Origin: Locusta migratoria
Lineage: Eukaryota > Arthropoda > Insecta > Orthoptera > Acrididae
Length of the DNA: 64,000 bases
Direction: 5' to 3'
NCBI GenBank assembly: GCA_026315105.1
Contig: CM048744.1
Span: forward strand, 366,937,159 to 367,001,158
The translations under genes and the position numbers were made by a program. The notes under the pieces were generated by a model. That model was not told where the DNA came from and did no database searches. It saw only the letters and a program-made list of their open reading frames with translations. Below, one piece after another: positions 9,530 to 20,817 of this stretch. Positions within the stretch are counted from its first letter, which is position 1, and every line of letters starts with the position of its first letter.

Positions 9530-10558
9530 GTGTAAGGTAACGAAGATACGAGCTTATGGAATACGTTCACAGATTTGTGACTGGCTGGAAAACTTCCTAA
9601 GTAACAGATCGCGCAGTACGTTGTTCTCGAGGGCGAGTGTTCATCAGAGACGAGTGTATCGTCAGGCGTGCCCCAGGGGAGTGTGATAGGACCGCTATTA
9701 TTGTCTACCTATATAAATGATCTGATGGACAGAGTAAGTTGTAATTTGCGGTTGTTTGCTGATGATGCTGTGGTGTTTGGGAGGGTGTCGTCTTTAACTG
9801 ACTGTAATAGCATACAGGATGACTTAGACAATATTTCTAGTTGGTGCGAAGAATGATAGCTAGCTCTCAATGTAGAAAAATGTAAGGTGATCCGCAAGAG
9901 TAGGAAAAACAATCCCATAATGTTCAAATACAGCATTAGTAGTGAGCTTCTTGATGCTGTCGCGTCGTTCAAATATCTAGGCGTAACATTGCAGAGCGAT
10001 ATGAAATGGAACGATCATGTAAGGACAGTTTTGAGTAAGGCGGACACCTGACTTCGGTTTATTGGGAGAATTTTAGGAAGATGTACTTCACCTGTAAAGG
10101 AGACCGCGTATAAAACGCTTGTACGACCACGTCTTGAGTATTGCTCAAGTGTTTGGGACCCGCAGCAGATCAGTTTAAAGGAAGACATAGAGTCAGTTCA
10201 GAGGGGAGCGGCTAGGTTTGTTACTGGTAGGTTCGAACAATGCGCGAGTGTCACGGAACTGCTCCGGCAACTCATTTGGGGATCGCTGGAGGAAAGACGA
10301 CGTTTTCGTGAATTTCTGTTGAGGAACTTTAGAGGGCCGGAATTTGAAGCTGAGTGTAGTACGATCTTGCTGCCGCCTACTTACATTTCGCGTGGTGATC
10401 ACAAAGACAAGATAAAAGAAATTAGAGCTCGTACGGAGGCATATAGGCATTCTTTTTTTCCTCGTTCTATTTAGGAGTTGAATAGGAAAAGAAATGCCTA
10501 GTACTGGTACAGGCATTACGGTGAATTGCGGAGTATGTATGTAGATGTAGATGTAAGC
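9530..10558 (+). pseudogene. CR1/Jockey-type LINE, 3' half
   Basis: Reverse-transcriptase motifs in order: AYGIRSQICDWLENFLS; SSGVPQGSVIGPLL; YINDL; LRLFADDAVVF (catalytic FADD intact, near 9760); a thumb segment FKYLGVTL; YKTLVRPRLEYCSSVW; and a C-terminal segment ending near SFFPRSI. Stops and frameshifts at about 9665, 9856 and 10050 interrupt it. The 3' end is a (GTAGAT)n repeat at about 10540-10557. It lacks the endonuclease and 5' half, as expected for 5'-truncated insertion. Two relatives lie at 15003-15310 and 46118-48480. Confidence 0.8.
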
Positions 10559-10564
10559 CCGCAC

Positions 10565-11213
10565 TGATCAGTCCAACTAGCTTCGCAAAGGTAGTTAAAG
10601 AAGACCCTCCGCGATTTGTCGCTTTTTTAAAAGTTCAGTACCTCAATAGGAAACAACTGTACAACGTTAAGGAACAGTCAAAGTAATAATGCCAATGGGA
10701 TAAGACAAGACGTCGATCTCTATCTCCACGACAGCTGGCTCTTCAGTGGTGTGATAATAAAGCGTGCACTGTGCTGCTGCCGTAACCGCACCCGTACTCA
10801 CAGCAGTTGAGTTTCGCCTCAAAGACAAAAGCGGGACACGTGACTGGGATACGTCGCTGCTCTTCCACATGGCACATGAGCGCCGTTCGTTGACACCGTT
10901 GAAGAATACGTGGCAGCGCGCCTGTTGCGTTAACAGCGAACCTCGTAAGTGTCTAGGCGAGTAATTAGTCATGCGTCGTAAAGCTGTCCGTGAACGGGAC
11001 TGACGCTAATGCTGCTGCACAGGTGGCACAAGTGCCCAGTGAATGGCGCAGTAACGAGATGCCACTTGTTCGCATTAGTCTCACTGCCCTCTGCCGCTCT
11101 CTCCTGCTTGTTCCTAGAGCTGGTCTAGGAGCTGACGCTGCGAGCGCAGTCCTCTGTACGCTGCCGACAACAACAACTAGTGTGATGTGCAACAATGGAA
11201 AATCAGTCCACCA
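10565..11213. other. Unassigned stretch
   Basis: GC-balanced, with open frames on both strands that show no family motif. Confidence 0.4.
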
Positions 11214-11236
11214 CCGTAGTAAAAAAAAAAAAAAAA

Positions 11237-11404
11237 TAGCTTAAGGGACTTAACTGCGAGGTCATCAGTCCCTAAACTTACTACTACCTTATACTTAAGA
11301 CGACACAAACATCCATGCCCGAGGGGGCGTTTCGAACCCCCGGCCGTAGTGGCCGTGCAGAAAGTGACTGCCACGCCGCAGACCGCTCAGCCACTGCGGC
11401 CGGC
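11237..11404 (-). mobile_element. SINE-A with A-run at its 3' border
   Basis: Reverse copy with body, B-box (TTTCGAACCCCCGG) and head CCACTGCGGCCGGC. The usual tail end is replaced by a 16-A run (11221-11236). TSD CCGTAGT at 11214-11220 and 11408-11414. Confidence 0.8.
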
Positions 11405-11407
11405 GCT

Positions 11408-11640
11408 CCGTAGTCCAGTCAGTGGACAGCCTGGTAGATTGGCGCGCAGGGGCCCGGGTTCGATTCCCGGTCGGGTTGCAGATTTTCCCCACTCGGAGAC
11501 TGGGTGTTGTGTTGTCCTCATCATCATTGCATCATCATCATCGACGCGCAAGTCGCTCATGTGGCGTCACGTAGGCTGTGGTCACAGTGGCTCCGATGTC
11601 GGTGGGTTTTACCGACGTCAGACATCGGCGGAAAACGGCC
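11408..11640 (+). mobile_element. SINE-C
   Basis: A-box CCTGGTAGATTGGCGCG, B-box CCCGGGTTCGATTCCCGG, then GTTGTGTTGTCCTCATCATC, GACGCGCAAGTCG and GTGGCGTCA. It directly follows the preceding SINE-A. The 3' border is uncertain and no TSD was found. Confidence 0.7.
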
Positions 11641-11680
11641 GATCGTTTCAAATCAGTACTCCTCTATGGGCACGGTCACA

Positions 11681-11878
11681 ATTCAAATTTTCAAATGTTT
11701 GTATAGCTTATGAGACTTAACTACGGGGTCATCAGTCCCTGAACTTACTAACTACTTATGAACTAACTAATACTAAGGACGGCACAAATATCCATGCCCG
11801 AGGGGGGATTAGAACCCCCGACCCTAGTGGCCGGACCGTGACTGGAGCGCCTCAGTCCCCTCGGCCACCGCGGCCGGC
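11681..11878 (-). mobile_element. SINE-A
   Basis: Complete reverse copy. Perfect 12-bp TSD GGCACGGTCACA at 11669-11680 and 11879-11890. Confidence 0.92.
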
Positions 11879-11890
11879 GGCACGGTCACA

Positions 11891-12899
11891 GTGTAGCCGA
11901 TCTCATCGCCCGAACGTAGAGACTTTGGACGACAGTCGGTGAAATGCAAATCAGTTTGTTTTCTTCGGTCAAATCGACGAACATTCTCACGTGCTAGATA
12001 TGAACAGCAAGAAACTGATATGTTTAGTGAAAGAAAGAAAGAGATTGTGACACCCAGAAGACGATAAATATCAAAATTGGGTTGTATTTCGGAATCTATG
12101 GTCTGATATTGCAGTTTATTGGAGACCCCAAGTTTATCAGAAAATTTAGGCGTAAATTACAGCCTCAAAAAATGTGTCCAATCCGGGATGGTGGCGTATG
12201 TTATTGTAGTAGCTCTCTTACGTTGTTTTGCACTGTGATAATCGGTATTAGCAGTCCACATATTATTCTTACTGAGTTCTGGCGTTCTTTAACAAGGTGA
12301 TGAGTGTGTTCTATGAAGTGATCTGCAAATGTGGTGCAGGCCTACGTGTGCTTCCGCTTTTCAGTGGTTTCTGTGTTCAAACGTATTCTTAATTTCACAC
12401 TTGTCTTTCACAAATATTTTGAATGACAGTCATTGAAGTTCATTTTAATATAATCAAAATCGGATGTTTCTGGGTGGCCTATAACTGTGTTCTTCATTGA
12501 TTTAAATACTGAAATACTGCATCCATTGTGTATTTTCATGCTTAGCACAATGCATTTCGAGAATTTTGCTCGTTTTTAGTGTATTTGTTTAAATAAATAC
12601 ACCGTGACGTTTCCACGTGTGATTTTATGCAACTCTTGCACAGATGTAGTCTTTTTGAGGTTACTGTAATGAGGGAAATCGTAGCATGCATTATAAAATC
12701 TTGACAACTTTTTTACATACTAAATAGTACGTCTGTCTATACTTGCAGGTATTGTGCCTGCTCCATTAAAATGGACATATCGTCTAGCTACCTTGAAACT
12801 GAATATCACAACACAAAAATCGTCACTGGTTTTTGTACACAGGTAGGCCTAAGCCACGAATCTAGGGGCCTGCAAGCCACTATGTGCTGCAAGATCCTC
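11891..12899. other. Unassigned stretch
   Basis: AT-rich, no recognised coding region or repeat. Confidence 0.5.
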
Positions 12900-14330
12900 T
12901 TTAACCAGGGAGGCTCCCTAGGTGGGGAGCAGGTCCAAGCGCTGGCCACGATACTAGATCGGGTCCCCGGGTGGCGGATAGGGGATTCCTCCCGTAATAT
13001 GAGGTTGTCGCTGAATACATATAATAAGCGACTCCGGACCAAGGCAAGTGGTTCCGCTGGGGGCTCCCCGTAATAGGGGGTTATTTCTCTATATACCGAA
13101 GGGGCAGTCCATGTACGTAGGCCCTCCCGTAATAGGAGGTGGTCACTGAATAGCTGGAATAGGTGACTGCATGGGGCCCTCTGTGGTGGAAGGTTACTAC
13201 TGAATATACCGAACAGGTAGTCTCAGTCGGACCGCGACCGAGGATGATTGGCCAGGGCCATCGTTCGAGGAGTCGGGCCACGTTTCTTAACGTGGGAATA
13301 ACTAGTAACCGAGAGCCAAATGTCTAAGGACTGGCCACGATGTTGCCCTGTCATACTGCACGGCGATCACCCTTAAAGCTGCCAATGTTCTGATTCCTAG
13401 CTTGTGTGGAGTTAGGTGGAAAGGGTCGAGCATGGCAGAAAATTCAGTGCAGGAGAGGTTACGCGTTTGTGTCCTCGACCGGTTACTAGTCACACGGCGT
13501 GGGAGGAGTCCCGGGAACACGTGCAGCGTGATGGGTAAACACCATGCGACCAAGTGGTAGACGCGTGGATAGCCGTAAGAGGTGTCGGGTCATGTGGTGG
13601 CATGGCCTAGTTATCTGAACCCAGAGTGGTATGCCTTCCAGTACTGACCTTGAGGCTGTAAGACCCATTCCAACCACGGGCAACTCATGAGTTTGGCTGG
13701 CTTAGGCTCGGCGATGTCCCCTAGCAGACCACACGGCGTCTACTCATAAAACGACTAGGTACCATCCGATCCCAGATTACTGGGTAAAGGACGTAGAGGG
13801 TGTTGCTGATTGTGTCGTGTGTGCCACAGGAAGTGTCCTCGAACTGTGACTCGTCTTTGTGGTGAGAGGAATCTTACCAAAACGAGTACCTTGACCAAGT
13901 CAAGGGAGACATAGGGTAGGTGCTGGGGAGAGCGTCTGAGGTGTCTGACCACGCGGTGGCTATTCTTAAAACTGCCTTTTAAGTAACCAATCTCTGGTTG
14001 AAATCCAGAGTAAAGGGCGTTAAAGGTATGTACAGAATGTGTGGTAGAGGGTTAAACCCTCGACGGTGACTCGTCAAATGTGGCGGGACTTTAATCGGCC
14101 GACACGAGTAGTACATATCTTCATGCAGGCCCGATCAGCAGGGTACTGCTTAATATGGCCTAGAACATGGGTAAATCCTGAGTATAGCTGGGCTAATACC
14201 TGGTGAGCTCGGGAGCGACCGGGCTCGATGGTGGGTAGGTCTGGCCAACCGCAGACTGAGAACTGGACTACGGGTTTCAGATCCGATCGCGTTGCTCACT
14301 GACTGGGATTCCGATGCCGAGTGACAGGCT
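12900..14330. repeat. GC-richer block of diverged tandem repeats
   Basis: Two layers of imperfect repeats are visible. At 12970-13230, four units of about 60-75 bp begin with variants of CCCGTAATAGGAGGT and contain CTGAATA and GGTGACT-like motifs. At 13330-14110, longer units recur with about 190-220 bp spacing: variants of CCACACGGCG, then TCTTAAAACTGCC, then TGTCCTCGAACTGTGACTCG, at about 13470, 13828 and 14055. No coding frame of note. It could be an old satellite or a structured non-coding element. I do not recognise it. Confidence 0.5.
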
Positions 14331-15002
14331 AGGAGGCGCCCCGTCCGCGTCGGTCCCCGCGGGCACTCTTCGGCAGCAAGCGACCCCGGAGGGTGGCTAA
14401 CAGCGCTCCTCGTATGAGGGTCGTTCCGTCTAAGATGACGGGCGTTTTTCCGGGCCCCAGTACCACGGCAGTGTTGACAGTAGCTAGGTAGTGGAAGTCG
14501 GTTTGTACTGCACTAATGTCTTCCAATACTCTTATAACTAAGACTTTCACAGTTTATAGGATATATACCGAACTGCATAGTAAATGGAGCAGTTCCTGAT
14601 GAACAGAGGATGAATGATTATTATGTCGCATTTCTTAGTAATGGAAGAGGCACAATAACTTTAAGCAGGCAAAAAAAATTATAGTTTCTAACATTAGGAT
14701 AAAACACACACCTCAATATTTATTCTGTCCGATACTTCAGTAGCTAACCTAAAAAAGATAACTGCAGTGTAATCATGTCAGAAAATCACACACTGAAACG
14801 ACGAAAAAGTACCGAACTTACGTAAACAAAATGCACTAGAAGATGCGAATAAATCCTCGAAATTCGTTATGATAAGCAATAAACTTCCCTAACTGGTGTA
14901 GTTTTTTCATTATTTTAAGCGTGGAGGTTAGCTGGTGTATGTCTGCACAACTTCAAATAAATTAAATAAAACTGTAATATTGCTTTTCAGTGACTCTACA
15001 AA
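14331..15002. other. Unassigned stretch with one minus-strand frame
   Basis: A 73-codon minus frame at 14329-14550 (contains FHYLATVNTAVVLGPGKTPV) is of unknown origin and marks the end of the GC-richer block. The rest is AT-rich. Confidence 0.35.
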
Positions 15003-15310
15003 ATATCACATCTACATATACATAGATACTCTGCAAATCACATTTAAGTTCCTGCAGAGGGTTCATTAACCACTTTCATAACTTTTCTCTGCCGTTCCAT
15101 TCTCTAATAGCGCGCGGGAAAAAATAACACCTAAATCGTTCCGTTTTCGATCTGATTTCTCTTATTTTATTGGGATGGTCATGTCTCCCTAAGTAGGTGG
15201 GTGCTAGCAAAATATTTTCACGTTCAGAAGTAAAAGTCGGTGATTGAAACTTCGCAAACATCACGCCGCAATGAATAACGTCTTTCTTTTAATGATTTCC
15301 ACCCCAATTC
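15003..15310 (-). pseudogene. CR1-like LINE 3' fragment
   Basis: A minus-strand frame (15076-15264) encodes IREIRSKTERFRCYFFPRAI and then REWNG, the C-terminal tail also found at about 10420-10480 and in the LINE at 46118. The 3' end (left) is a TACATATACATAGATAC repeat. Only the last few hundred bases are present. Confidence 0.7.
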
Positions 15311-15644
15311 GTGCAACATTTGCGTGGCGCTTCCCCCCGGTACAAGTATATAATAGAAATTTCTCCTTTTACCGGTACCTCACATATTCGTAAAAATTGT
15401 CTGGGAGTAGCAATAGCTGAGGTCAGAACACACTGCTCGCCACTTTCTTCTTTCGAGGCAGGTGTAGCTCATTCGCATGCATTCGAAGTCTTTATTAATA
15501 ACAAAAGCCGCATTATAGCACTAATTTCGGAGCATAAAAATGTCGGTGGAATCCATTGCACCCCAGAGAAATGAAATTTAATATACTTCAGACACAAAAT
15601 ACATTCAGACCTAACCTAACTTTCTCCTTTAACGGGACCAAGTG
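15311..15644. other. Unassigned stretch
   Basis: No recognised feature apart from a possible continuation of the LINE fragment. Confidence 0.4.
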
Positions 15645-15655
15645 ACAAACTGTAT

Positions 15656-15854
15656 GCCGGCCGTGGTGGCCGAGGGACTGAGTCGCTCCCGTCACGGTCT
15701 GCACGGCCACTACGGTCGGGGGTTCGAATCCCTCCTCGGGCATGGATATTTGTGCCGTCCTTAGTGTTAGCTAATTCGTAAGTAATTTTTAAGTTTAGGG
15801 ACTGATGACCCCGTAGTTAAGTCCCATAAGCTATACAAACATTTGAACATTTGA
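15656..15854 (+). mobile_element. SINE-A
   Basis: Complete copy: CCGGCCGTGGTGGCCGAGGG head, B-box GGGTTCGAATCCC, body, and tail CATTTGAACATTTGA. TSD ACAAACTGTAT at 15645-15655 and 15855-15865. Confidence 0.92.
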
Positions 15855-15865
15855 ACAAACTGTAT

Positions 15866-16869
15866 CGGATCCAGTGTGTCCACGCCGTCTATCGATGTTT
15901 TCAGTCGAATTCGGTCGATGGCGACTGACGACGGTCTGTCGGTGCCACTGTGAACACAGCCTTAAAGACTGGCTCCAGGCAGGCCGATCACGATCCCAGC
16001 TGGGGTCTAATGGCAAAAAATGACACACGATATCATCATCCCCGCCGCACCTCTTGCGAGCTCTGACGTGTCGCTCCTCAAGAATTCGTAAATGCGCCAA
16101 CAGCAGAGTAACAAGGCTCCTTCACAGCTGCTCTATTCTCCAACCTCTTAAGTCATCGGGTAAAGGATGACTATATTATTATGTCTTCCTAACAAATCAA
16201 TGTACTGTTGTACTTTTACGAAGTGTAGCAGACACGGAATTGTTGGACAATTAATTGTCACACAGCAGAGTCCTGCAGAAAATGGATCACTTTTTCATAT
16301 TACAGAGTACCATACTTGCACAAGTAACATACATGTTTCAGCTCTTCATACTCTCACACAAAATCTAAAACAAAGCCTCTCGCAGCCAATTCAAAATTCA
16401 TACCGCACATTTGACAACCTCGTGTTCTTAAGCTGAGTTCACTTGTTGCCAGTAATTGTGATACGCTTTCCGCTGTTATTACTCAACACAAGAAGAAGTA
16501 ACTTGCATCAATAGCTTGTAGACAGTGTTTACATGTACATTTACTGAGAGCAAGTAAAATATCGAGTACGTGAGTCAATTACACTGTAGCTGTCTTATTA
16601 CAAAGAACACGAGAAAGATAAATATTTTGGTTTGAGAGGTTACTTGAAACATCACAATATGGAATCTATATAATCTGTTACTAGAACTGGGTTTCGAGAA
16701 CGTTACTTTGAAAACTTTTCTAAAATACTTATAAATGATCTGTATTGTTTATTATCATCATTTGGACAGTCATATCAAAACAGGGCTCATATCACGCTAT
16801 TACTTCAGCCAATGAGAGTTTATTTGTCATACCATTCTGAAGAGCCGTTTATTTTTTTTATTTTTTTTA

Positions 16870-16900
<31 letters not shown>

Positions 16901-17612
16901 TACTATTCTCCCATTCTCCCAGTTTGTTTGAAAATTGAGTCTTCATTGAGTCATTATATCACTTCCTAAACTTGTTCTCCACTACAATATCAAATTTAGG
17001 AGAAATGTCGTTAAGTTTGTTGTGAGATTTGTTGCAATAAAATAAATTTACTAAACCTGTACACTTGTTTCCTTTATTCTGTATTCAAAGTCACGACTGT
17101 GATCTGTGTACTTTTTCGATGTTTGGTATCTTGTTTTCTCCATTCCCGTTTCTCCTCTATTTTTGTTATTTGTTAACGTGCAATACGTGGAATGAATGTA
17201 CGAAATTCATCAGTAAATTCAGTAAATGGTTAAGTACTGTGTGAGACAGACGACATACTTACAAAAACGTGCGTGTTCAACTTGCAGAAAATAGAAATGA
17301 CTCCTAAAAGCTGAAAGTAACTTGCAGAAGCTACTCGTACACTGTTTACACTGAAAATCGTTTACTTCCTGTAAATCACTTGTGCAATAAATTGCAACGG
17401 TAGCTAGTAGACTTGGTGACCTGTTTGCACTCCCAAGTAGTCCGGCAAGTTCCTAGCTGCAAGTAAATTGCGGCAATAACTTGCTACCGTAAACCACCTT
17501 CAAGTGCGGTTAAATCAATGACACACCCACAATCACTTTTACTCAGAGCCTTCAATCCATCAAGATTCGCTACATACCGACGTTCAATATTCCGAGGGTC
17601 ACAGGGTTAAGT
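15866..17612. other. Unassigned stretch with long T tract
   Basis: No gene recognised. A T-rich microsatellite (TTTTTTTA repeats grading into a pure T tract) lies at about 16850-16897. Confidence 0.5.
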
Positions 17613-17798
17613 GTGTCCGACAGCACTAAATTTCAGTTATTAAGTGAAGGACGACGGATTGGCCAACGGCCTGCAGTTAACGTCGTACAGCAGCGGCGTT
17701 CGCTTGCAGTGGTCAGTGCTAACAGAGAGGGAACACTCCGTGATGTAATCGCAGAAGTCAGGGTGGAACGGACGACAAAAGTATCCTTATACAGCTGA
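17613..17798 (+). pseudogene. Possible Tc1-like transposase N-terminal fragment
   Basis: The encoded segment GRRIGQRPAVNVVQQRRSL, then VVSANREGTLRDVIAEV resembles the second helix-turn-helix of Tc1 transposases (compare LKRVVQCNRQASILTITQEF at 123-314). The frame stops soon after, and no catalytic domain follows. Family assignment is tentative. Confidence 0.4.
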
Positions 17799-17799
17799 A

Positions 17800-18071
17800 T
17801 ACAGTCAGGTTTGCGTATCCGCCATTTTATTTCCTTCGCGTCGACGCGACCGGGCAGCACAGGGCACACACAGTACGCTTTCAGCATGGTAGGCTGTGCT
17901 GCTCCGAATTGTTCTCACCTTTCAGATAATCGTTTTCGTGCTTTTTCCGTTTCCAGTAAATTCTGAAAGACTTGAAACACCGGTAATTTTCGTCCTGACA
18001 AATGGACACCAACAAGGTCTTCAAGTAGCGTAGGGTCCTAGGCTATGACCTTTCCTACAAGGGTTTCAGAT
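17800..18071. other. Unassigned stretch
   Basis: Nothing recognised. Confidence 0.4.
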
Positions 18072-18080
18072 ACTCTTATT

Positions 18081-18265
18081 GCCGCGGTGGAGAAGCCGAG
18101 CGGAGCGCGCGGCTGCTCGCCGTGGAGGTTCGAGTCCTCGTTGGGGCATGGGTGTGTGTGTTGTCCTTAGGTTAGTTTACCTAGGTTTAAATAGTTTGTA
18201 AGCTAAAGACTGATGACCACGTAGTTTGGTCCGATAGATTTACAAACATTTGAGTTTTTGAACAG
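18081..18265 (+). mobile_element. SINE-B, head internally deleted
   Basis: GCCGCGGTGGAGAAGCCGAG head lacking about 15 bp between A- and B-box, B-box AGGTTCGAGTCCTCG, tail ACTGATGACCACGTAGTTTG. TSD ACT(C/T)TTATT at 18072-18080 and 18266-18274 with one mismatch. Confidence 0.8.
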
Positions 18266-18737
18266 ACTTTTATTTACACAAGTGTTGGTGACTGAGCCGT
18301 GTGCGCTGATTTTAAAATTCCCTCCGCCGCGTGTTTGCCTTATTTCTTACCCAGCAGAACCATCGCTGCCGTGAGGGCGCTGTACCGCAAATCGGAGGTT
18401 TTGATGGGCCGCCGCAAGAGGGAGGGGTGGTGTTTTCTTCTCTAGGACGGACGAGGGCTGCAACGTGGTAGGGGTCGGAGAAAAGTGGCACGGAGGTTGG
18501 TTAATCGACGGCCGTGGTTCTGCGTGGTGTTCCGTTGGGTCGGTTATTTGAGCCCGAAGATCGTCGCCGCGCTGTCACCGTCTGGTTGGAGATAAATGAT
18601 GTGCCGCTTTCATATGGAGTGATAAGCTGATTTTCCTTCACGCCCTTCCAGCTTGTGAAGTGATTTCTGGTTTTAATAGTAAGAATTATATAATTTCAAC
18701 ACTGTATATTCTTAATTCGTATTAGTTACACTATAAG

Positions 18738-18770
18738 TTTATTTCGACTTAAAAGTCATCACATAAGTTT
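18738..18770 (-). ncRNA. Degenerate hammerhead-like motif, left arm
   Basis: Minus strand: GTGATGA, stem GACTTTTAAGTC, GAAATAA. The first core C is G, so it is probably inactive. Confidence 0.45.
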
Positions 18771-19587
18771 TCATAACATTTAGTACTATGCTGCCTACTT
18801 GTTTTATAAAGAGGTTAAAGAAATAATACATACCACATTCTGTTATGCTCGATAATATTGTGACGTGATATATTTTATTATAATTTTTTCTTATTATATC
18901 ACGTAACTTATAATATTGTGTTGTCATGTGAGATATTTATCAAGTTACGAATTTTGACATTTATTTGACTGCTCTACAGAGATGTAATATGTTTATATTA
19001 TTTGCACAGAGAATATATATCTATGAGTGTTAAGAGATAGATTATATGTTTGTTTTGTGAGTTTCGTGTCGATTCTGTGCCTTTGAGGGAAAGCTTTTAT
19101 TTGAAATTGAACGAAATATGTTGGGTTTTTTATCTTTGATAATTTTGTTGGCATATTTTTATGTCAGATCAACGATGAGATTGTCTCTATGTATAAACAT
19201 TAATGGTAATTTTGTTATTGCACTATTATCTATGATTGGCATAATAATAATCGTATAATCTATCTCTTAACACTCTTAGATATATATTCTCTGTGCAAAT
19301 AATGTAAACATATTACATCTCTGTAGAGCTGTCAAATAAATGTCAAAATCAGTAACTTGATATAGATCTCGCATGGCAACACAATATTATAAGGTACTTG
19401 ATATATTACGTAGATATATACATATACATATAAAAGAAGAAAAAAATAATAAAATATATCATGTCATAATAATATCGAAATGTACAGCATAACAGAATGT
19501 GGTACGTATCATTTCTTTTACCTCTGTATAAAACAAGTAGGCAGCATAGTACTAAATGTTATGAAAACTTATGTATTGCAGGCGTAA

Positions 19588-19622
19588 CACCTGAAGATGA
19601 CTTTTAAGTCTAAATAAGGTTA
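19588..19622 (+). ncRNA. Degenerate hammerhead-like motif, right arm
   Basis: CTGAAGA (19591-19597), stem GACTTTTAAGTC, then TAAA in place of GAAA. The partner arm keeps the part this arm has lost. Confidence 0.5.
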
Positions 19623-19744
19623 TAGTGTAACTAATACGAATTAAGAACATACAGTGTTGAAATTATATAATTCTTATTATTAAAATGTCGATGTACGACG
19701 TCACTAACACTGTGGGCCCTGCAGATAACAAGTGATTTCTGGTT

Positions 19745-20664
19745 GTTTAAACAGTGCCTAGTAATATGTGACGAACACGCTTGGTATGCTTATGCGCTGG
19801 CGTGTTGTCACCATTGAATGACATATGTACCTGCTCCACTGCCGATTGTGTGAGGGAAGGCACCCATGTTGTTGAAGTTGCCAAATAACATTCCTCTGTG
19901 GACTTTTATATGCTTGCATTCCTGGAACATTGTCATCAGGCCACAGTACACCAACCTTTTGCAAGCGCAGAAGCTGATCTGGTTTGTTATCAGTGTTATT
20001 TCTTTATTGATGAAATTGGCCCTGTCAAGTGTTTTAATACTTTGGTATTTTTATGATTGCTGTTAGCAGCGTGACGTATTTCTTGTTTGTTTAGCACAAG
20101 TTATGTACAAATATGTCTTGAATGTTTCAGTGTTGGAGTGGAGTTGCCATGGTTTGATGATATATGTACATTGTGCGTGGGCCAAACCCAGTTCATGTGA
20201 ATGAAGTGAGCGGTTTGGCGGAACTTAATCAGTTGTTGGATGGTAATGTTTTATGATTATTTCTTACTGTGGCTATAGCCCTTCTACTGTCTATATGTAC
20301 CTAAGCTGCTCCAGTTTCTTATTTGTGTTATTTTGAGTGTTTTAATTTGCAGCTATTGCTTTTCGGGGCCACTGTTTGTTCGTTTTGAATTATGTTAATC
20401 ATTCTTGTGGATGCTTTCGACCGGGTTACTTCTGTATATTCCGGGGAAATTGTCATGTGTTTGCTCAGTTTGTTCCAGATTAGAGGTCGCTAATTCTAAC
20501 CAGGCACTGTCAATCAATCTACTATTAAATTAAATGTATTTCTCGTGTTAGTATCACTACAATTTGAGTACTGGCAGTGGCTCGAAAATTTGCATGGAAA
20601 ATTGAAGATTCATTATCTTGTGGTTGTGTGGAATTTAAATTCAATTTTGGTTAAAGATAATATT
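19745..20664. other. Unassigned stretch
   Basis: No recognised feature. Confidence 0.5.
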
Positions 20665-20665
20665 T

Positions 20666-20817
20666 GGCCCTAACTTACAAACTACCTAAACTAAGTTAAA
20701 CTAACCTAAGGACAACACACACGTCCAAGCCCGAGAGAGGATTCGAGCTTCAGACGTGGGAGGCCTCACGATCCCCAACGTCGTGCTCTAGACCGCTCGG
20801 CTACTCCCGCGCGGCTG
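20666..20817 (-). mobile_element. SINE-B subfamily copy
   Basis: Reverse complement: GCCGCGCGGGAGTAGCCGAG head, GTCTAGAGCACGACGTTGGG, B-box AGCTCGAATCCTCTC, then TTGTCCTTAGGTTAGTTTAA. It ends before the usual ACTGATGACC tail. No TSD seen. Confidence 0.7.

Larger units (their letters stand above)
18673..19729. mobile_element. Large foldback insertion, PLE-type
   Basis: A 1057-bp insertion between two perfect 15-bp copies of AAGTGATTTCTGGTT (18658-18672 and 19730-19744). The left arm (18671-19046) and right arm (19254-19685) are inverted copies with small indels. The spacer is about 207 bp and about 44 unpaired bases follow the right arm. Both arms contain a helix GACTTTTAAGTC framed by hammerhead-like core pieces. 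No reading frame of note. Architecture and TSD length match 7519-7861 and 43969-45220. Confidence 0.75.

Noticed and set aside
12900..14330. Ribosomal or snRNA gene array
   Set aside because: GC-richer repeats suggested RNA genes, but I could not match any conserved rRNA, 5S or snRNA segment.
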